Part shown: one piece after another, positions 4,560 to 8,694 of the stretch
Layout of the letters: every line of letters begins with the position of its first letter
Numbering within the stretch: the stretch's first letter is position 1
Origin: Listeria marthii FSL S4-120
Lineage (GTDB): Bacteria; Bacillota; Bacilli; Lactobacillales; Listeriaceae
Length of the DNA stretch: 8,694 nt
Direction of reading: 5' to 3'
NCBI GenBank assembly: GCA_000183865.1
Contig: CM001047.1
Location: 320,920 to 329,613 of the forward strand
Position numbers and translations under genes: made by a program
The notes under the pieces: model-generated
What the model saw: the letters and a program-made list of their open reading frames with translations, nothing else
Database searches by the model: none
Told to the model about the DNA's origin: nothing

Positions 4560-6411
4560 GTTCGCAAAGTTCGATAAATTGTTGGAAATCTTCTTGTTTG
4601 GCTAGTTTTTTGACGAAGCTACGTTCATTTAGAATGGTTACGAGTTGGCCGAATAATTCTTCAAAAGAATTGTCGCGTTCTTCTTTCATGGTGAGCAAAA
4701 GGACGAGTTTGACGCGGTTGCCACTCCAGTCAATTGGTTTATCAAGTGAGCATACGGCGACGGCATTTTTCTTCGCGCTTCGCTGGATGGCGTGCGGAAT
4801 TGCGTAGTAGTTGCCGTAGCAGGTGCTTGATAATTGCTCGCGCTCGAATACTTTTGCTGCGTAATCGGAGTCGCAGTAGTCGAATGCGGTTAATTGCTCA
4901 CAAAGAAAAGCGATGGTTTCTTCTTTGGATTTGAAGTTTTGTTTTGGAAAGAATAGTTCTTTTTTGAAAAATTTTCTGGAAATCGATTCCGTTTTTGGTT
5001 TTGCTTCTAAAATGTGTTTGATTTTTTGCAAATCGCTGTCTGCTAATAGTAAATCGTAGTGATAGACTGGGATGTCGGTTGTTAGGTTTAATGGCTCGGC
5101 GGTTAGAATTAGATGGATTTCTTTGTCTAGGGTGAATTGCTTGATGTCGAAAATAGACTGAGAAACGAGTAAATCAATCGAAAAATCTGGTATTTTCTTT
5201 AGTTGGTTATGAACTAAGCGTTGGCTGCCTGCGCCGTACGGGGAAACTAGGAGGATTTTTCGCTTTTTACCGTGATTAATCGTTTCCGAAGCGGACAAAA
5301 AATGTAGCGCGATATAGGCGATTTCGTCATCTGGGAAAGTAATCGCGAGCTCTTTTTGGATAAAGGCAGAGGCATAAACACTGACGTTGTATATAAATGG
5401 AAACTTGTTTTTTAATTCTTCGGTGAGCGGATTGGTTAAATATTGTTTGTGATTGGCTCTTTTGTAAAGGGCTGATATGTGGGCTACTAGGTAGGTCGCT
5501 ATTTTTTCGTCAGCTGAAAAGTCGATATGGAAGTTTTGATCCACTGCTTCAAGGAGCCGAGTGACAACGCTGCCAAAAACTTTTGCATCAATGGTGGAAG
5601 TTGTCGTTAGTTTGCCGGAATATAGCCGGGCGATATAGCTTAGTTCCTGGGTTGGGATATTGATTTGTAGTTCGTTTTCTAATGTTTCAGCTAGGTGCTC
5701 TGCCATTTCAAGGCTAGTTTTATCTTGCTCGAGTAAAGCGGTTCGCTCTATATAGCTGCCCATACTAATCCGCTCAATTAAAACGGCGATATGCAAGATG
5801 AACGAAATCGTCGAGAAATCATTCATGAAAAATTCGTGCTTTTTGTGGTAGGCAATAATTAGCTCGGAAAGTTGTTTTAGATTGCAGTAATCAAAGTAAT
5901 CAGCGTACTTATCAAGACTTAATTGATGGTTTTCGATTTCTTGATTGAGGAACAGGTTGAAGATGCGGCGTTTTTCTTCTTCGCCGCCCTCGGTTAGTAG
6001 TTCGTTGTTTTTTCGAATTATACAAAGCGACTCATCTTTTTCAGCGATAACGATGTTAAGCTCTTTAATAATACGTGCTAACGTCGATTCGCTAATGAAA
6101 AATTGATCCGCTAAATCATAGAAATTGGTATGATCTTGTTCGATGATATGGCGTAATAATTCAAAATGTAGATTATCGCTATTTTTGGATAGATTCATTT
6201 GTGAAAGTTGCTCGTTTGGTATTAGAAAATAGCCTTTTCCAGCTTTTGATGCAATAATTGTGGAACTAAATGACTGGTTAATTTGCATAATGTCATTTCG
6301 CACAGTTTTGGAAGAAACGCCTAACATTTCTGAAAGTACTTTTGCTGTTACTGTCTTTTGGCTGTCGTTAAGCTTTTCTAACAATGAACGTTGCCTTTCT
6401 GAAATAGTCAT
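4540..6411 (-). CDS. PRD-domain PTS regulator of the LicR/MtlR type (HTH, 2 PRDs, EIIB-like, EIIA)
   Basis: The 623-residue protein reads as a DeoR-like helix-turn-helix (about 1-60, VTAKVLSEMLGVSSKTVRND), a second Mga-like helix-turn-helix (about 85-150), PRD1 (about 170-275), PRD2 (about 285-395), an EIIB-like domain (from about 384) and an EIIA domain of the mannitol/fructose type (about 480-620). PRD histidines visible are H207 (PRD1), H311 and H370 (PRD2). The second PRD1 position, expected near residue 263, is Leu. The EIIB-like loop reads LLVSPYGAGSQ, with Ser where phosphocysteine would be. The EIIA site is YAIPH, with H540. Such proteins activate PTS operons as DNA-binding factors and are tuned by phosphorylation from HPr and EII. 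It lies downstream of the IIC gene, so it probably controls this operon. Start ATG 6411 follows the ribosome site AGGGGGGAG (6415-6423). Confidence 0.93.
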   Translation of the reverse strand: MTISERQRSLLEKLNDSQKTVTAKVLSEMLGVSSKTVRNDIMQINQSFSSTIIASKAGKGYFLIPNEQLSQMNLSKNSDNLHFELLRHIIEQDHTNFYDLADQFFISESTLARIIKELNIVIAEKDESLCIIRKNNELLTEGGEEEKRRIFNLFLNQEIENHQLSLDKYADYFDYCNLKQLSELIIAYHKKHEFFMNDFSTISFILHIAVLIERISMGSYIERTALLEQDKTSLEMAEHLAETLENELQINIPTQELSYIARLYSGKLTTTSTIDAKVFGSVVTRLLEAVDQNFHIDFSADEKIATYLVAHISALYKRANHKQYLTNPLTEELKNKFPFIYNVSVYASAFIQKELAITFPDDEIAYIALHFLSASETINHGKKRKILLVSPYGAGSQRLVHNQLKKIPDFSIDLLVSQSIFDIKQFTLDKEIHLILTAEPLNLTTDIPVYHYDLLLADSDLQKIKHILEAKPKTESISRKFFKKELFFPKQNFKSKEETIAFLCEQLTAFDYCDSDYAAKVFEREQLSSTCYGNYYAIPHAIQRSAKKNAVAVCSLDKPIDWSGNRVKLVLLLTMKEERDNSFEELFGQLVTILNERSFVKKLAKQEDFQQFIELCEQKTLDS

Positions 6412-6445
6412 TATCTCCCCCCTAATTCTCCCTTAACCTATTGTT

Positions 6446-6451
6446 ATTATA
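6446..6451 (-). promoter_or_regulatory. Probable -10 element of the PRD regulator gene
   Basis: On the minus strand this reads TATAAT, an exact -10 consensus, 34 bases upstream of the start codon. No good -35 is present at the right distance; the position falls in the foot of the 6459-6500 inverted repeat. The regulator may thus have a weak or activator-dependent promoter of its own besides read-through from the IIC gene. Confidence 0.45.
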
Positions 6452-6458
6452 CAACACC

Positions 6459-6500
6459 AAATAGAGAAAGAGACGAGTTTTTTTGTCTCAATCTCTATTT
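6459..6500. repeat. Long imperfect inverted repeat between the IIC and regulator genes
   Basis: AAATAGAGA (6459-6467) pairs with TCTCTATTT (6492-6500) and GAGAC (6470-6474) with GTCTC (6485-6489); a 2-by-2 mismatch separates the two stems, and the loop has 10 bases. Read on the minus strand it is followed by only three T, so it is at best a leaky terminator. Alternatives are an operator overlapping the regulator promoter or an mRNA-stabilising 3' structure for the PTS message. Confidence 0.6.
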
Positions 6501-6509
6501 AAGTGGTTA

Positions 6510-7823
6510 TTAATTGGCAGCTATGTTTTCGTCTTCAGCTTCTTTTTCTAAAGCGACGAGATTCTTCTCATAAACTTTTAGGAATGGGTAGTACATCAGA
6601 CCATTTAAGAAAATCAGGATGAATACGAGAACGATGGCTCGCCAGTCCATGGTGGATAGGAAGGCTCCAATTGGCGCGGGCATTTGCCAGGAGAAGACGG
6701 CGAACGTTTTTCCAACAATCCCGAAATACATACAAAGATAGGTGATGACACCATTGAAGACGGATGTGAAAATGAACGGGAAGAAGAAAATCGGATTCAG
6801 CATTAGAGGTGTTCCGAAAATCAGCGGTTCAGAAATTCCGAATATGGAAGGTAAGAAGCCGACTTTCCCGACGGTGCTTAGTTGTTTGGATTTGGATCGC
6901 ATCATTAAAAAGGCAAGTGCGAGAACGGAACCAGAACCACCAATGATAACGAAATATGTCCAGAATGGTGTCGTGAAAATATTCGTCAAATCTTGTCCAG
7001 CCATTTTTTCAGCGGCGTTGATAGAAAGGTTTCCGTCACGAATGGGGCCTAGAATTCCGGCAAGTGCGGCATCGTGTACACCGAAGAACCAGAATAAGTG
7101 AACTAGGAAAATACTTAGAATCGTGAATGGTAAGCTATCGGCTGCTTTGAAACTCGGCGCCATTTTTTCATATAAGAATTGGATGGCGGTTGTGTCTAGT
7201 AGGTTGAAAATGATAAAGATAATCGAGAAAAAGGTCATTAAAATAATACCAGGAACTAAGGCTGCGAATGTCTCGGATAGTGAAGCTGGGACGCTATCGG
7301 GCATGGTTATTCGGCCGACGTTTTTCTTGCGCATCCAGTGATAACCTTCTACGGTAACGATGGCGACGAAAATCGAGAGTAATATTCCGCGTCCATCAAG
7401 GAAACTGATGTCGACTTCTTTGCCGTCCCAGCCCATTTTGATTGGGTTAAGTACGAGCATAAAGAATCCGGCGATAGAAAACATGAGTGGGCGTAAGAAA
7501 TCTTCGTGGTAGTGTTTGCATAAATAATACGTGATACCGACGCAAATATATAACGACATGGCGCCAAGTGTAATTCCGCTAATCCAATTTAGGATTAAAT
7601 CATATTTTTCAGCGAAGTTAGCCCAGGCAAGCAGGAAGCCGTTTTTCGTATCATCTGTTACTGGAGCCGCTTTCAAAATAATCGGGATTGAACCAAATAA
7701 TGTAATTGGCAGCATGGACATAAAGGCATCTCTGGTTGCTTTCAAATGGCGTTGCTGGCTAAGTTTGTTAGCCAGCGGGGAAATATATTGATCCATTTTT
7801 TCGCTAATGGTATTAAATCGCAT
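6510..7823 (-). CDS. PTS system, lactose/cellobiose-family (beta-glucoside) IIC permease
   Basis: The 437-residue membrane protein has the length and motifs of the lactose/cellobiose (ChbC/CelB-type) IIC family, the translocating subunit that carries a beta-glucoside across the membrane while IIB phosphorylates it. About ten hydrophobic segments are visible (for example near 33-51, 78-99, 112-129, 147-163, 186-209, 235-250, 288-308, 345-368 and 396-413). Signature residues are in FWFFGVHDAALAG (246-256; H250) and the re-entrant GISEPLIFGTPLMLNP (329-344; E332); the corresponding His and Glu contact sugar in the known ChbC structure. ATG 7823 follows TAGGAGGA (7831-7838), which lies at the end of the IIB gene, so the two are translationally close (4 bases apart). 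Specificity, cellobiose or another aryl- or di-glucoside, cannot be fixed from sequence. Confidence 0.95.
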   Translation of the reverse strand: MRFNTISEKMDQYISPLANKLSQQRHLKATRDAFMSMLPITLFGSIPIILKAAPVTDDTKNGFLLAWANFAEKYDLILNWISGITLGAMSLYICVGITYYLCKHYHEDFLRPLMFSIAGFFMLVLNPIKMGWDGKEVDISFLDGRGILLSIFVAIVTVEGYHWMRKKNVGRITMPDSVPASLSETFAALVPGIILMTFFSIIFIIFNLLDTTAIQFLYEKMAPSFKAADSLPFTILSIFLVHLFWFFGVHDAALAGILGPIRDGNLSINAAEKMAGQDLTNIFTTPFWTYFVIIGGSGSVLALAFLMMRSKSKQLSTVGKVGFLPSIFGISEPLIFGTPLMLNPIFFFPFIFTSVFNGVITYLCMYFGIVGKTFAVFSWQMPAPIGAFLSTMDWRAIVLVFILIFLNGLMYYPFLKVYEKNLVALEKEAEDENIAAN

Positions 7824-7827
7824 GTTT

Positions 7828-8118
7828 TTATCCTCCTATTAATTTCTGGATGTCTTCGTAAACCCCTTTGCCGTCCATGATGCCGTATTTTACGGGTGAA
7901 ATGGCATGGACTGGGACGCTGACGGCCTGTTTAATTTGTGGCATAAGGAAACGGATTTGAGGACCGATAAGAACGAGGTCGACACCGTCCAAATAATCGG
8001 TATACTCGGATTCACTATAAGCAGTGACGTTTAATGTGTTGCCAGAAGCGGCTTCGATTTTTTTCGCAAGCATTCCTGTAGACATACCAGCATTACAAAC
8101 TAACATGATATTTTTCAT
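7828..8118 (-). CDS. PTS system, lactose/cellobiose-family IIB component
   Basis: The 96-residue protein is a free-standing cytoplasmic IIB of the lactose/cellobiose family, which passes phosphate from IIA to the incoming sugar bound by IIC. The phosphocysteine is C8 in MLVCNAGMSTGMLAKKI, the canonical P-loop-like site, and GPQIRFLMPQIKQAV (about 52-66) matches the family's second conserved region. Reading could extend in frame to 8175, but that region overlaps the glucosidase gene; the ATG at 8118 follows AGGAG (8126-8130) with a 7-base gap and gives the standard length. It lies 16 bases after the glucosidase stop and 4 bases before the IIC start, a tight operon. The matching IIA gene is not in the window; in Listeria it may lie just beyond the glucosidase. 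Confidence 0.95.
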   Translation of the reverse strand: MKNIMLVCNAGMSTGMLAKKIEAASGNTLNVTAYSESEYTDYLDGVDLVLIGPQIRFLMPQIKQAVSVPVHAISPVKYGIMDGKGVYEDIQKLIGG

Positions 8119-8134
8119 TTTCCTGCTCCTTTTT

Positions 8135-8694
8135 TTAAAATTCTCTTCGTTTGATGAGTTTTCCCTGACTTTCAATCATTTCTTTGAACCAGTAGTAGGA
8201 AGCTTTTGGTTTTCTGATTTGGTTGTTTTCGAAATCAACTGCCACAAGTCCGTAACGCTTTTCGACACCATTTTTCCAAGAATAAAGGTCGAACGGGGAC
8301 CAAGCGTAGTAGCCACGAACGTCACAACCAGCATCGATTGCATTGAAAATAGCGTTAATATGGTCGTTCATAAAGGCGATTCGGTAGGCATCATCTACTT
8401 GTGGCACTGAAACATCTTCGCGAACACCAATGCCGTTTTCTGTCACATAAAGTGGTAATTGATAGCGTTCGTAAGCCTCGATTAAGCCATCTTGTAAGCC
8501 TTTTGGATAAATTTCTGTATCCCATTCGGTCGTTTCGTTGGCGGGATCTTTCACTTGTTCGAACCAGTTTTTGATGAGAACTTTACTTTCGCCTTTTTTA
8601 CCGCTGTGGTTAAATTGTAGCTGGGTTTCGCCGCCAGTGTATGGTTTAACGAGCGTGCGCGAATAGTAATTTAAGCCGATGAAGTCGACAGTGT
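8135..8694 (-). CDS. GH1 6-phospho-beta-glucosidase (partial, N-terminus outside window)
   Basis: The last 185 codons of a glycoside hydrolase family 1 enzyme are present; the gene runs off the right edge (first full codon at 8692-8690). The frame reads TVDFIGLNYYSRTLVKPY, then LPLYVTENGIGVRED with the catalytic nucleophile Glu of the TENG motif, then GYYAWSPFDLYSWKNGVEKRYGLVAVDF. In the last block, S of YSW, K of EKR and Y of RYG are placed like the phosphate-binding Ser, Lys and Tyr of 6-phospho-glycosidases, and W of AWSPFD is in the usual substrate-binding position. This fits cleavage of the phosphorylated beta-glucoside delivered by the adjacent IIB/IIC transporter. No frameshift is seen in this part. 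Stop TAA at 8135-8137; the IIB gene follows after 16 bases. Confidence 0.95.
   Translation of the reverse strand, partial: TVDFIGLNYYSRTLVKPYTGGETQLQFNHSGKKGESKVLIKNWFEQVKDPANETTEWDTEIYPKGLQDGLIEAYERYQLPLYVTENGIGVREDVSVPQVDDAYRIAFMNDHINAIFNAIDAGCDVRGYYAWSPFDLYSWKNGVEKRYGLVAVDFENNQIRKPKASYYWFKEMIESQGKLIKRREF

Noticed and set aside
6742..7791. Plus-strand frames opposite the IIC gene
   Set aside because: They are antisense shadows of a clearly recognised permease and have no ribosome sites or recognisable domains.
8119..8175. Extension of the IIB protein upstream of 8118
   Set aside because: It would overlap the glucosidase coding end; the ATG at 8118 has a good ribosome site and gives the family length with C8 correctly placed.
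8024..8410. Plus-strand frame across the IIB/glucosidase junction
   Set aside because: It is antisense to two recognised genes with no supporting signals.

Overview
The window looks like the chromosome of a low-GC Gram-positive bacterium, most likely a Listeria species. The basis is the gene order rlmH, (acetyltransferase), LysR, small membrane protein, PRD regulator, cellobiose-type PTS IIC, IIB, phospho-beta-glucosidase, which I recall from the L. monocytogenes region downstream of htrA. Strong AGGAGG-type ribosome sites and A/T-flanked hairpin terminators fit. No database search was possible, so the genus is an inference.

Positions 1-446 hold no gene. They contain a long hairpin, probably the terminator of the gene to the left, and a dense group of DnaA-box-like sequences (TGTGGATAA and near matches), followed by rlmH (447-926), a housekeeping 23S rRNA methyltransferase. 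The 3' end of rlmH carries TATCATAA, the core of the site where SCC elements insert in staphylococci. Immediately downstream is a conspicuously AT-rich, apparently foreign stretch (about 927-2327). It has one gene (1006-2049) for a 347-residue protein of no recognised name, in which I see a PD-(D/E)XK-like nuclease signature. It is the best candidate here for an undescribed, perhaps defensive, function.

Positions 2328-3810 hold a GNAT acetyltransferase broken by a one-base frameshift and, divergent from it, an intact LysR regulator. Their promoters overlap around a small inverted repeat, and the LysR leader contains a terminator-like hairpin. A six-helix DUF998-like membrane protein (3897-4535) follows, ending in a hairpin terminator shared with the convergent regulator gene.

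Positions 4540-8694, all on the minus strand, are a beta-glucoside/cellobiose utilisation operon. It is transcribed in the order GH1 6-phospho-beta-glucosidase (cut by the window edge), PTS IIB, PTS IIC, and then a PRD-type regulator that also has its own -10 element. IIC and IIB import and phosphorylate the sugar, the GH1 enzyme cleaves the phospho-sugar, and the regulator senses PTS phosphorylation through its PRD and EIIA-like domains. A separate IIA gene is not in the window, nor is the main operon promoter.
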